Shown here piece after piece: positions 13,283 through 34,372 of a DNA stretch of 64,000 nucleotides (the stretch's first letter is position 1; each line of letters begins with the position of its first letter). Source of the DNA: Diphasiastrum complanatum. Taxonomy: Eukaryota > Streptophyta > Lycopodiopsida > Lycopodiales > Lycopodiaceae. A model generated the notes under the pieces. The model did no database searches. It had not been told where the DNA came from and saw nothing but the letters and a program-made list of their open reading frames with translations. Where the stretch lies: positions 71,358,117 through 71,422,116 of the forward strand of contig CM055095.1 in NCBI GenBank assembly GCA_029204225.1, in the 5' to 3' direction. Both the position numbers and the translations under genes were made by a program.

Positions 13283-13320
13283 AGAGAGAGACACACACGC
13301 GCGCGCGCGCACAGACAGAC
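13233..13320 (+). promoter_or_regulatory. (GA)n and (AC/GC)n tract just upstream of the adenylate kinase start
   Basis: A GA tract of about 45 bp (13233-13277), a shorter GA run (to 13290) and an AC/GC run end about 55 bp before the ATG. GA/CT-rich promoter or 5' UTR tracts are common in plant genes. In the duplicate copy the homology breaks at this tract. Whether it lies before or after the transcription start is not visible. Confidence 0.45.
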
Positions 13321-13376
13321 ACACAGAGCGAGCGAGGGAGAAAAAGAGCTCGAGGAAGGAAGAAAGCGAAGGCGCG

Positions 13377-21587
<8,211 letters not shown>

Positions 21588-23419
21588 GGAACGGGTCCCA
21601 GGCTTGGATTTCTTCCAAACCTTTTTATTTCTCTTGACCAAATCAAGTGTTTTGGGTATTACAGCTTACTTGGAATAAGTGAGATCATTGCTGATGTGTC
21701 TACTTTAATGAGTATATGCATTGATTCTCTGCTTGTTGTTTAGTGGTTCCTAAATGTAGCTTCTCAAACATTTTCTGTGCTGGAATATGAGATATGACCA
21801 ACTTAGCTGAATGGGGCTCTTTCCACGATCTAGATAATGTTAAGTACTGACGTCAAGCATGGGACTCAAAGTCCTTGCTTGGCAACCAGAAGCTGCAAAT
21901 GCATTTGTAGCTTAAGATGCTTTGGATTGCTTCATTGTACACATTATCCATGTGTTACCTAAAGCATCAATTCGAAAGACAAATGTTTTTGGCAGCAATA
22001 AGGAGGGTTTGGATTACTTTGCAGCAATTTTGGATACAAAAGAGTTGACGAAAGAATATGAGTTTAAAGTTGACATCTTTCATTGAGTCTATTGATTTAT
22101 GGTAGTTTATGAAACAATCTATTTGTGGAGGTTCGTGACAGTTTGTTAGGATGATTTACACCCTAAATGGTTGCTCAACCTTAGCGTGGAACAATCCGCT
22201 TGACTAACTTATGATAGTAGTTTGAGCTTCCTTTTACAGATATGGCAAGTGTGCAAAGGTTTTCAAAGGCTCAGCTTTCTCTTCCGCAAATGTCACCATA
22301 TAGAGCCCCTTCACAGTTGAGTGCTTACTGAAAGAATTGCAAACGTACAAAAGGAAATGTAATTAAGCCGATGAAATGAATGGCAGTTTGCTAAAAACAT
22401 ATAACAAATCTCAAAATATTTGCAAAATCAGAACATTGTAATTTTGACAAAATCATCTAAATGTAAAAATTGAGCTTCCAAATTCTAGAAATCGAGGATT
22501 TTTGGGCTTACAATAATTATGTGCAAAAATAAAACAAAGAAAAGGAAATTTTACTAATGGAAAACTGCAATGATAACATGATAACTTTAAATGACACTTG
22601 CAAATTTGTAGTGTCATAGGTATCTGTCAACATTTTGGAATATAAACAAGAGACATAAGAATCGTCAATATGCAAGTTTGGGAAATGTTTGAAATGTATA
22701 AAAAAATACCTTATCATTTCAAAAGTCAACATTTTTTGCCAAAATAGGGTTTTTTCCATTCTAGAGTCAAGTGTCAACTCACATCATTATTCAAATAGTG
22801 CAAATACTAAATTGATAACATCATGACCAATCGGATTGGTTGACAACAATGTCCTTGTCTAGTTGTTGCCATCCATCGATTATTGAAAAAATTAGTTGAT
22901 ATATTTTCCCCTTTGCTTTTTGCAATAGTTGTGTTATTTAAAATTTAATGTCTCGATCACAATTCACAGATCCACCAAAATATCATCTAAAAAACAAATA
23001 GTGTTTACATGTCACTTGTTTTTGGTGATTTGATTAACATTTCTATTCGATTACAAGCTACTACTTGCATGGCACCGTCGTTCTCTTGAAAGCTATGAAA
23101 GTGATTTGCAATGGATTGGAATTGAAGTGTAAAATGCTATAATTGGCATGACATTCATTGTAGGTTGATATGATTTGCACAACATTCAGTGTCAATTATA
23201 ATGGCTATGGTTGGCGTAACTCTCAATGTGAGTTTCACTACAATTGGTCTTTCTCAAATTCACCACAACGATAGTCCATCCTTGGGATTTCACTTTGCAT
23301 GCAATTTAACCAAGTCCATGGACAACATGGACTTGAACATAGCAAAGATAGGCGTGGATGTGATGCTATGCTTTATGCTTGAAGTCCTTGCTTGACATGG
23401 ACTTTGCCTTGGATACTAC
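21588..23419. other. Adenylate kinase 3' UTR, then unassigned sequence
   Basis: The first few hundred bases are presumably the 3' UTR. No clear AATAAA is seen; TTGGAATAAGTG near 21670 is the best weak match. Beyond about 22000 I see no gene. Confidence 0.5.
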
Positions 23420-24040
23420 TCACAAAATATATTTTTGTGATCTTTTTTTTTGCAAAAAAGAGGTGCCCATGGACAATAGTGGCCGCAAGAAATGTCTTGG
23501 ACAAAAAAATTCTCATAAAAATATAATTAAAATTTTCACCCTTGCTACTTTGGAGTAAGAGCTTGAAGCTAGTGGCGATCTCTTCAACCAAGGCTATGCT
23601 TTTGTGTCTAATATTGCTTCTACTAGTACTTCTACGTCTATGAGGAATTCAGGTTCTGTTTTGCAAGTTGTTGATTTTCATCCCATTGGATGGGTGATTG
23701 ATAGTGGTGCTACTCGTCATAGGACTTCTCGCAAATAAGCATTCACTAAATTAGTGAAAGTGCAAAATGGAAGCAAGGTACAATGTGCGGATAATGCATC
23801 TTATTTTGTTCATGGAATTGGAATTGTAGCCATCATTCTGCCTAATGGTGAAGAAAAGTACGTTAAGAATGTGCTTTATGTTTCGGGAATCAAGAAGAAT
23901 CTTCTTTTGGTTTCAACTATGTTGAAGCATGGACTAGTTGTTAACTTTAAAGAAGATATGTGTCTTGTTAAGGATCCTAAAAGATCTCTCTTGATTATTG
24001 TTTTGGGAACAATGCATGCTGGCTTATTCATTATGGGATA
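23420..24040 (+). pseudogene. Copia Gag-Pol fragment (knuckle, protease, pre-integrase)
   Basis: A damaged knuckle (CKKRGHPW) near 23450 is followed by the protease centre WVIDSGATRH at about 23690, then a stop (TAA near 23737). A 95-codon frame (23754-24038) resembles the Copia gag-pre-integrase region (VKNVLYVSGIKKNLLLVS). RT and integrase are absent, and the fragment stops where the minus-strand Copia LTR begins. It is non-functional. Confidence 0.8.
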
Positions 24041-24941
24041 GCTAGACAGAACGTAGAAAAGCATTGCTATATTGACACAAATCTGAACGCGGAATCAAAC
24101 AGAGCTGTAATTAGATTAAGTATAACAAAATATACAAGTCGATAATGCAGGTGAGCACAAAACAATAGTGGACGTAACCGCGTGCTTCACAAAGCTAATC
24201 ACAATCTGTGAAGGTTATGAACCTATTACTGACAATCTATCTAAGAGAAAGAATCAATGCGCAAAGGCATCTACAATGTCTGTCTTTGAATTACAGATCA
24301 TGCTCTGTTCTATCTTCTATGTTCATGTGAATACTGAGATGGTATTTACTATATACATAAATTTTACAAGTGTGCAAATGAAGAAGGTACAAAAGTGGTT
24401 GTGCTGTCTGTGGAAGATCGTGGATGGCTGTTGTTGTTCTGATTGCACAGTGCATAGAACGAGCGTGAGGAGGCCGCAATGTCAGGCTTCGCTAAAATTG
24501 ACACTGATGAAAATGCAAAAATTGTGGCACCCCATCCAATGCCTTAGAAAATTCATTTGTAAGGTACCTTCGTCTTTCTATAAGGGCACCGTCAGCATTT
24601 GTAGGGCACCGTCGGCATTTGTTGGGCACCTACGGGATTTGTAAGGCAGTATTGCATTTTTCACATTTTTCACCTATTCAAATTTACTTATATTTATGTA
24701 GACTGCGTGACTGTCGCTTTTCTGGAAGTGTCGCAAAACACTTGGTTGTTCAGGATGGTCCGAAGGTGAAAAAGCGACAGTGTCGAGTTTTTCCCTGTGG
24801 AAATTCCCAAGTAAAAATGCAGACTGTAGTGACAAACAGTTCATATATGCAGATTATGCGACAACACAAATACAAATATAGCAACATGAATGGAGGCAGA
24901 TTAACATAGGATTTAGGAGAGTAGAGGAGATAAATCCAACA
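24041..24941 (-). repeat. 3' LTR of minus-strand Copia element
   Basis: On the minus strand the LTR starts TGTTGGATTTATC at 24941, directly after the polypurine tract AAGGGGGGG (24950-24942). The end near 24041 is inferred from where the interrupted plus-strand Copia fragment resumes. No second LTR is seen. Confidence 0.65.
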
Positions 24942-24950
24942 CCCCCCCTT

Positions 24951-25690
24951 AATCTGGATCCGTGAATGCCTTGATCTTCAGACTAAGCAATGCACAAAAC
25001 TTGTCGTGTGTATTATCACTTAATGCCTTTGTAAATATATCAATTGATTGATGAACCACTCTTGGGACGAACAACATCTTTGCCTTTGATGTCGATGAAC
25101 TGATCCTCGATAAAGATTGTATCCCGACTGAACAAGATTTGTTGGGTATTGGGATCATACAGCTTGTAAGTGTTATCAGATGAAGTATAACCAATCAGGA
25201 TGGTCTTGAGACCTTGGAAGTCGAATTTCTTCCTCGTCTCTTTTAGGATCTACGCTAGGCGATGCATAGTATAGATGATGTTGCTCTCTCCCTCATAAGA
25301 CAATAAGGATGAAAAGTATTCCTTATGTCTTGTCATGTGAGATGAGGCTCCACTATCAATTCACCAAGGACCATTCCCAACGAAGATTGATTTATCGAGC
25401 CTCCTGCAGGGCGCTTCTATTCCACGAGACCAATCAGCAGCTTCTTTTGCCATGGAGATTGATGCAGTAGCAGTTCCGAAGGAAGCTATTCACGCATGAG
25501 AGGATGCTGTTGCAAAACCTTCTACTGCTGACGAATCTTTAGCTGTCGTTCATCTCTCTGTCATGAGCTCTCCGAAGCAGAAGGGCTTTGCATCTATGGA
25601 AGGAGAAGATACTGTCTCTAATAAAGACAAAGAGGCAGAGGAGGAAGCTACTAACGCAGAGGATGATACAAAGGAAAATAAAAAAAAACT
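24951..25690 (-). pseudogene. Copia Gag-Pol, internally deleted
   Basis: Read on the minus strand, this gives the protease region (IDSGASSHMTRHKEYF near 25340), the integrase C-terminal region (ILIGYTSSDNTYKLYDP, then ILFSRDTIFIED, near 25190-25090), and the end of RNase H (IDIFTKALSDNTHDKF near 25030-24990). The reverse transcriptase and most of the integrase are missing, so at least two large internal deletions have joined distant domains. It is non-functional. Confidence 0.8.
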
Positions 25691-25733
25691 TTACAAGTGG
25701 TATCACCAATTCTCCCTGGGTGCCAATACATAT

Positions 25734-25734
<1 letters not shown>

Positions 25735-25777
<43 letters not shown>

Positions 25778-25800
25778 TCCCTGGGTGCCAATACATATAG

Positions 25801-25864
<64 letters not shown>
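25735..25864 (+). repeat. Compound (TA)n / (GT)n microsatellite with duplicated 30-bp flank
   Basis: A TA array (25737-25774) is followed by CTCCCTGGGTGCCAATACAT, which also precedes the array near 25712. Then come a short TA run and a GT array of about 50 bp (25815-25863). Confidence 0.9.
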
Positions 25865-25865
<1 letters not shown>

Positions 25866-26689
25866 ACATTTGTGCCTATGCATGGGGTAGGAGGATGCAT
25901 GTATGGTTGCATGGGTGCATCCTCCTACCCTATGCACTTTTCAAAAAACTAAGTAAAAGTTTTACATGCATGCATGGGAGGAGTATGCCCCATGCATACA
26001 TCCTCCACCAATGCATGTATGCATTCTCCCCCACTCCTTCCCTCCCTCTAAATTCAAATTTCGCTGACTGCTTTTTTATTTTATTTTTAGCATATTCCAG
26101 TGAATACTGTAAGTGCTTTGCTGAATCAAATGAAATTTGGTTATACTTTGGAAATTTCTCTCAGCCTAAGTAGGGAAGCTTACAATTCAGGTTTTTGATA
26201 TGCAGGATTGATGTGCAGAATCATCACAATGTTTTATAAAGGTTTAAGAAAAAAGAGAAAAAAGAGTAGTACATGTTTAGCTCTCAGGCATAGGAAAGGA
26301 TAATTTGGTGCTATCCTAAAAGATTTTACATGAATATGAATATATGGCATCTTCAATGAATGATCCTTGCTTGACCGAAAATTGTATACTCATTTAGCCG
26401 TGACATATCAAATCATTCAAAACAAGGAATGCTTGGTGTCTGATGCCTGTTTTGTGAGCTAAAATTGGCAAAAAATGATTCAAATCCGTTAAGGAAAAAA
26501 AAACCCAAACTTGGTTGAAGTTGTTTTCAAAAAGCAGCATCAGAATGAGAAACTCTCGCATGAAGGCAATCACGAAGCACAAATAATAATTGTTGCTTTC
26601 ACAAATCTGAACATAAAATGCATCAAAGCATCCAATGATTACTTATTACTGATGCTTTGATAGATCTGAACTCCTGAAGACTTGAAAGT

Positions 26690-26690
<1 letters not shown>
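25865..26690. other. Unassigned stretch
   Basis: It contains short imperfect repeats of TGCATGCATG and CATCCTCC type near 25880-26010. No gene is seen. Confidence 0.5.
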
Positions 26691-27541
<851 letters not shown>

Positions 27542-27563
27542 AGTAATATGCATAATCTCAAAA

Positions 27564-28399
27564 TTACAACCGTAAAATTAGCTTACATACAACTGCGCTC
27601 ACATGTTTTACCATTATGGCTTGCCATAGTTTCATCAAATTTGGATAGGTATTCCACCAATCTATAGAACTAGAAGCAAACCTCCACGCTTCTACAATTG
27701 ACTTCGATCCACAAGACATACGCATCCAAGAAATAAAATCATAACATTCATTTCTACCACCAATCTCATCTACCACTTGTTTAAATCTCTCCAAGAGTCG
27801 ATCTAAACAACGATATGCCTCATTCTCTCTTTCTAACTCAACAGCATAATAATATCTTGGAGAAAATAATATAGTGGATGTAAAAAAGACAAGTCTCCAA
27901 ATCTTAGATTCATTGATTCAATTATATGCTCAACGTATGTTCTTGTTTGTATCATGCAATCCTCAAGAGACTTAGGCCCTATGACATCACCAGACATACT
28001 TGCAAATGATAGTTGGTGTATGTGAATATTGTCCTCTTTATCCACAATTTTCATTACTTTGTCCTTACTATATTCTATAAACTTTAAAACTAGACATGCT
28101 CCATTATCAAATTGTCCACCTGTTGCTGAATAAGTGGGTCGCACATATCTCCTATGTAATCTGGATAATGTTTGATCAATGTGCAATCTGATCGTACAAA
28201 TCTCCATATTATTTTCTTGAGAATATTCATTTAACGTGTTTAATTCTCCAACAATATCTGCAAGGACTCTGACATTGTAATTGAATATACGTACATTCTT
28301 ATACCATTCTATTTTTCTTAAATCCGTATTGTTCTTGCAAGTGAACAATATGGTCGAGTACTTGACCCCAAGACAATGTCTTGAAGATTTCATACAAAA
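27564..28399 (-). pseudogene. hAT-like transposase C-terminal part
   Basis: Two minus-strand frames (28393 to 27833, 186 codons; 27794 to 27564) join across a shift near 27840. They read NMEICTIRLHIDQTLSRLHRRY, then TRTYVEHIIESMNLRFGDLSF, then ENEAYRCLDRLLERFKQVVD and YPNLMKLWQAIMVKHVSAVVC. The last motif corresponds to the hAT dimerisation region (family pattern: YP.L..LWQ.I...VS.A.CER). It differs from the DUF659-type hAT copies at 50-58 kb. The end after Cys is lost next to the CT array. It is non-functional. Confidence 0.65.
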
Positions 28400-30282
28400 T
28401 TATGGAAGAAATTCAAAAAAGGTTGCAAAGTACAAAGAAAGAATCGAGGGCGAGACAAGTTATCATGTGTAGGTAAAAGTTTCACTTCCTCTATTTCTGA
28501 AATTAAGAATTTATATGTTTGCTTGATTTTTTCTTGTTTTATGTAGGACAACGGCAAGCACCGATTAAGTATTCACCAGGTTAGAAACTTCTCAACTTTG
28601 TTTTGATGAGAGTTCTATTTGCAAATTTGTTTACACTTACTTTTGAATTTTTTTCATTTCCTTGTACACACAAAATGCGTGTCATATTGAACAGGAGTTT
28701 TTGATTCTTATCACTATGCTTCCAACTTGGTAAATAGCTAAAATTGGAAGGAACAATTACCTTCTCTTCTCCTCCTCCTCATCGTCATCATCATCATCAT
28801 ATGTAGCATGACAACTCAATATTACAAAAATATGCATGGATATGGTTGTGTACAGTGTGTACTTAATCATAATTATGAAAGCAAAAAGAACTACAAGAAG
28901 CATTCACGTGACTGACATCTCACTAAATTCTAAGTATTTGTAAAGATGTGAACACACCCTACTTCGCTATGAAACTTTTGGTAAGTTGAACTCTTGCTCT
29001 CTACAAGATTAGCATTACTGGTGGCTCAGGTGATTCATCTAAGGTCTCAACCACAACGATAGGAAAACAACAATACTCCACGTACCTTAGAGTGGGAGGA
29101 TGAGTATCAGGATGAAAGTGAAGAGGTCGCCTTCAAGAGCCTTCAAGAGATCACCATGTCCTTCAAACAAGAGTTGGCCATCAATGGTGCCAAAATCAAA
29201 TCATAAAATTCAAACTGAAATGGAGGCAGCTCGAATTTGAAATGATAAAAAAGTGAAATGGAGGCTTTTCCGTCCATTTTCAACATATGTCAATTTTTTT
29301 ATTTTATTTTTTGGAAAGGGGTTGATTGGGCCTTGTATCCAAATGGCATGGTTCCTGGTTTGCGCCCGGACAAGTTCAACAATTGCCATGTTGTTTGACG
29401 GCATTCAAGTGAACATTGTCCCCAAAACCTTTTGAGGTTTGTCTCAAAATTTTGTATTTTAGAGCTTTTTTCGGCTTATAGTAAGTATATGCTCGTACTT
29501 TCCATTTTGTTTTAAAATTCGAGTTTTGTTTGAGATTCATGATGTGAAAAATCGAGAATTTTGTTGGCATGCTATTTTTTGAAAAGATGCCAGTATTCTT
29601 GAATAATGTTAGCTTTCTAACACTCCAGGTGTACCCTACTGATGTTGGTAAAGCTAGCATTATCTAAGAATGACATTAACATCTTTTGAAAAAGTAAGCA
29701 CAACAAAATTAAATGATTTTTTTATGTCATGAATCTAAGGTGAAGAAGCCAAAAATTTCATTAACATATAATTGTTTTAGGGAACCCAACAACATTTCCC
29801 AAGCACTAAGCCCTACATATTAGAGGAGAGGAGTAGTTGGGAATTACATTTCTTGGTTTGTAGCCTTGTTGCATGCTTGCGTGGGACATAAAGTCTTATG
29901 TCTTGCCCATGCTTCCACTGTCCATAAGAGAGAAAAGCATAAGATTCATGCATTAACTGCTCAACTTAGCTAAACTAAAATTGGTGAAATCAATGTTAAG
30001 GAAAAACTTTTGAGGCTTCTCAAAAGACTTATATATTAAAGGGTTTTCTAACTTTTAACAAGGGATATACTTATCCTTGTGGATTTTACAATGCAAAATT
30101 TTTCATAATTGTTGCCTATGCCACAAATTGAACTAGAACCTCATGCTGCATCCAAGGACCCTTATGAACATACAATCTTAGAAAAAAAATCTTTCTTAGC
30201 AAAGAAATCGTGGACCGCATTGACTCCCTCTTCATTCTACTCTTGATTTTTTTTAATCGTGTCCTTCCCTTTTAAAGATGTT

Positions 30283-30333
<51 letters not shown>

Positions 30334-30724
30334 ATTTATTGCATTGCTTTTTGTCTCTCAATAGGTGTAGGAATGACATACCTCTAAAAAAAAGACTGCT
30401 TTTTGTCTCTTGAAAAACAAAAAACACAAGCTCCACAGAGAAACCTATAGGGTTTGCATGCCAAGAGACATATCAAAAATATAATTGACATATAACCTAA
30501 AAAGATGTTCATATTTTCTACTAAATCGTTATTTTATTTTTTAGAATTTTTTGATTGTGTACTTTTATGAGGTGTGCCTTTAATTGAAATGTAAATGATT
30601 CCTAGGAATGTGGATTCACATTATATATGGTGATAAAATTACCAGTGTTTAAGCACTTGCAATAGGATGCACACGTTGTTAGTCTTTCAGTTTTGTAAGC
30701 TAATTAGTTTTCAGTTCACTTAAT
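28400..30724. other. Unassigned stretch with trinucleotide and CT repeats
   Basis: It contains (TCA)n near 28773-28800 and a CT array at 30289-30330. Frames of 60-95 codons (for example 29376-29660 on the minus strand) have no recognised relatives. Confidence 0.5.
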
Positions 30725-30935
30725 TAGTGGCAAAAAAATGTCAAAGTTTGAAATGTCATTTTTTTTACTGATTTTGCGGTGGTACTATTTGTGAGTTACT
30801 GGGCCCGCCGACCTCTTTGAAACACAAGAGCGAGTAGTCTACCAAATGTAGCCGAAACACACCACCTTGGCTCGTCAGTCTAGTCACTCTACCTTCGTTA
30901 TTGTCTAGCAAAATAGCTGAGGCTAGGTTGAGGTT
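30725..30935 (+). repeat. Dispersed repeat X, copy 1
   Basis: It shares an order of motifs with 32845-33055: CAAAGTTT, ACTGATTT, CCTCTTTGAAACACA, ACCACCTTGGCT, GTCAGTCTAGTCACTC, and TTGTCTAGC. Similarity is about 80% by eye. Its nature is unknown. Confidence 0.75.
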
Positions 30936-32550
30936 GTGATCAACATGTCAACATCACCATAATGACAAGCACTTGCAGGATACCATGACGAGACAACTAG
31001 CAAACATATTGTATGCCAAGAGGCATATTCATAATCCATTATTTGATTAGAATGAAGATCATCCGATCCATTTAACATGCATTCTTTGTGTGTCACCAAA
31101 ATAACTTAACTTTTTTGCACGTTGATTCCTACCTTCAATATAGCGTAGTTATATGCTGACTGTAATCTTTCGAATGTGTGCACATGATCAAGAAACATCA
31201 CAGTCAAACTTGAGTGAAAAGCAAAAGTTCTTCAATAACATTGTTGGATCATTGCCCTTTGCCTAGCATGAATAAAAACTTTCAAAATTCTCACAATAAA
31301 AGACCATTATTAAATCTGAAATTTCTAAAATATGAAAGATATTCATGTATGCCAATAAAAAGTTATTTAGTGAGGGTTATGAGCATTTTGCAGCAAACTA
31401 TCATGCATTCCAAATATGAATTCACCGAGTTTGTAAGTACAAGAAAGAAAGAAAAAAGTTTGGAGTCGATTTCAAAAAATCAAAAGCCCAAACAAAAATA
31501 AGCTGATAAATAGTTTAAAAGAATATTGATTAATTATTAAAACAAATCATCAAAAAAGAACTTGATTTTGCCTAGATTCGACATCACTGTTCAAGGTTGA
31601 TGGGAAATCGAACCCCAAGCAAACCAACAAATGGAGTGCACACCAATCGACCTCTAGACCTGCATGCAAACATTAGTACACTCATAGTGAAATAATAAAC
31701 ATGAATTCAAGAGATTATTGCAAACTAAGACTACCTTGATGGACATTCTTATAGGGAAATAGTTACCAACTGCAACACCACAGGCACCATCACGAGCACT
31801 GTTATTAGTGTCATGTCCAACATCCACATTAGCAACAACAATCATAATAGTGTGGTAGTTAACAGGTTTCATGAGATCACCACTTTTATGCCAACTTTTT
31901 TCCATGTAAAGCCTATTGTAGCATTTGATAGTGCTCTTTTTCCAATTTAATTTATCCCCTTACATGAAAAATAGCCAAAATAATTTATTTGTGTCAATTA
32001 TGCAAACATCTTTACTTTAGTTGCAATTTTTTTTATTACTTATTTATCACCAGAAACTACTTTTCTTTTGGGCTTATTTAAAAAAAAATTGCTTTGATGC
32101 ATTTTTTTTCTCCCATATGGTTTTATGAAAAAGCTGTTTACAAGGTTACTCATGCTCTTTGGTTTGACTATCCATATTATCTATTTGCACACATAAAATC
32201 CAAAATGGTCAAGACCTACAACTACCAACTTTAAATTTTTGCAACGTTAACATAAGAATTGACAAAAATTTGGTAGCAACCTAGAAGAAATAATTTGGTA
32301 ACACAGAATGATTGGTCGACGCCTACCTGGTAGCACAATCATAATTGAATCAACCATAAAAACCTTCGATGCTCTTCAAGATGACATTTAATAAGCAAAA
32401 GGTCAAAAAATGTAAGTTGATCAATAGTTTGCATTTTATGATCATTGTAAATGAGAACGATACAAGATGAATATCGTTACCTGTCTAATAATTCTTACAA
32501 ACCTTATATTTTTGAGTTCATCAAAAGGTACTATGTCAAGTTCTCAAGAA
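30936..32550. other. Unassigned AT-rich stretch
   Basis: No gene, RNA or repeat boundary is seen. Confidence 0.5.
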
Positions 32551-33055
32551 TTTCTCTAAACTCCAAACTCATAATACTAGATCTAAGTCTAATTCACTTC
32601 CCCCATTTAAGATCCTTGGCTTTGGTCAATTCCCTTTAAGATGACAAATTTAGAAATCGAAATGACTAACGAAATTTATTGTCTTCCTCTTTAAAAAAAT
32701 ATTCACCCTCAAAAACAAATTTGATTAAAATTAACTCTAACAAAATCTCCTATAAATAGGTTGGACTAGTTAAAATGGGTTTTTTTGTATAAAAATTACC
32801 ATTTTTCAAGTTAATTATTTACGATTTCTAAAGGATGTTTTCAATTGACCTAGTTAATGACAAAAAATCGTCAAAGTTTAAAACATCATTCTTTTACTGA
32901 TTTCGTAGCCATATTGCGTGTGAGTTAATGGACCTAACCTCTTTGAAACACACGAGCAAATAGTCCACCAAACGTGGTTGAAATATACCACCTTGGCTAA
33001 GTGTCAGTCTAGTCACTCATGCTCTCTATATTGTCTAGCGAAATATCTATTTGTA
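32551..33055 (+). repeat. Dispersed repeat X, copy 2 (extended)
   Basis: Positions 32551-32950 are repeated directly at about 47600-47960 (GATCCTTGGCTTTGGTCAATTC..., AAATCTCCTATAAATAGGTTGG, CAATTGACCTAGTTA). Positions 32845-33055 also match 30725-30935. CTATAAATAGG looks like a TATA box, so this may be a promoter-bearing repeat such as an LTR; I could not find its ends. Confidence 0.75.
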
Positions 33056-33339
33056 TCTTTGAAATGTCTTGAGATAGACGAAAAAGACAATATGAATTTG
33101 GCAAGAGAAACAAGATAGGAGTTGGTATGATAAGCAAAAGCTATTGACATATTTGACAAATTACTTAAATTTTTCATTTAAATAAAACTATTACAAACCA
33201 AGAATTATTTCTCCGTAATTGTATTGGGATATCGAGCCTTTTGGCGATATGAACTATGTTTGCGTAAGCGTAAATGAACATGTGTATAGCTAGACTTTCT
33301 AAAATTTCTCTTACCACATAAAAATTGTTCTTTAAACAC

Positions 33340-33716
33340 TTAACTATTACTCAAGGTTTATGCAGAAAAATTTTGGTAATGCCTATACCAGTTCACAGGG
33401 GAAAGTATGGAGATGTGACATCATTTTATATGGGCTCCTATGTAAGAAGTTATCATTTGATAATGATAATAGACCAATCATATTCAATAGAAATAACTCA
33501 TATCTTTTGTTGCAAATAATTCTTTGTTATCTTAAACATGTAAATTTTGACAACTGCTTGGCTGCTAAGCTTACTTTGCATGACTTTCTTTTACAAAATA
33601 TGATATATACTTTTCCAACCCATTTGTCACATGGAGCAAGGAAAATGATACGTATGATCCTACAAGTAAATCCCATGAGGCGCATTACAATGCCTCAGAT
33701 TCGTAAGCATCCGTAG
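33340..33716 (+). pseudogene. SnRK1 (AMPK-like) kinase-domain exon fragment
   Basis: One frame gives VWRCDIILYGLLCKKLSFDND, resembling kinase subdomains IX-X. An intron-like stretch (about 33505-33590) follows, then YTFPTHLSHGARKMIRMILQ and NPMRRITMPQIRKHP. This matches the end of a SnRK1/AMPK catalytic domain (family pattern: LP.HLS..A..LI..ML..DP..R.T..EIR.HPWF). The Trp after HP is a TAG stop at 33713. The upstream catalytic regions (VAIK, HRD, DFG) are absent. It is broken immediately before the LTR at 33721. It is a captured or decayed gene fragment. Confidence 0.7.
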
Positions 33717-34129
33717 TTTCTGTTGTGGATATTTCCTATACATAAAAAAATAAGTGGGTCCCGTCAAGCAAACTACTGTTGGCCCAACCTTACCTAGTGG
33801 GCCCCGCCACAGTACACTATTGTACAGTTACAGGGCACTAGCATCTTGCGTGTACAAGCTCAACCCAATGAGCACACTATTAATTATTTTAAGTTGTTCC
33901 ATAGAGACTTGGGCCCTATGTATAAATAAATAATGTTGAGGTCCAAGTTCACAAAGTTAAAAATAAAGAATCTAATATGTACAAAGTAAGACTCACATGA
34001 TTCATGTGACTTACTTTGTGTTTTCTTAAAACCATTAGATTAAGTTTGTGTTTGTTTGAAAGGCTTGAATGAAATTTCTTGCCAATATAATGTGCCCATT
34101 CAAAATGAAGGAAACTCACCTTAGAAATT

Positions 34130-34182
34130 TATAAAAGAGAGCCATTTTCGTTGTATTGTACTTCTATTCTCATTTTAATAAA
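34130..34182 (+). promoter_or_regulatory. TATA box and poly(A) signal of LTR 1
   Basis: TATAAAA (34130-34136) and AATAAA (34177-34182) lie 41 bp apart. The same pair occurs at 42377-42383 / about 42422-42427 and, on the minus strand, with TATA boxes at 43274-43268 and 46006-46000. This places transcription start and the R region just before the hairpin modules, which therefore fall in the RNA leader. Confidence 0.65.
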
Positions 34183-34196
34183 GCTTTGCCCATTTC

Positions 34197-34261
<65 letters not shown>

Positions 34262-34264
<3 letters not shown>

Positions 34265-34324
34265 GCGTGTGAATAGCTTTGAAAGGTACTCGAGCCTCAA
34301 AGCCTCTCTTAACCTATGCATTTA

Positions 34325-34372
<48 letters not shown>

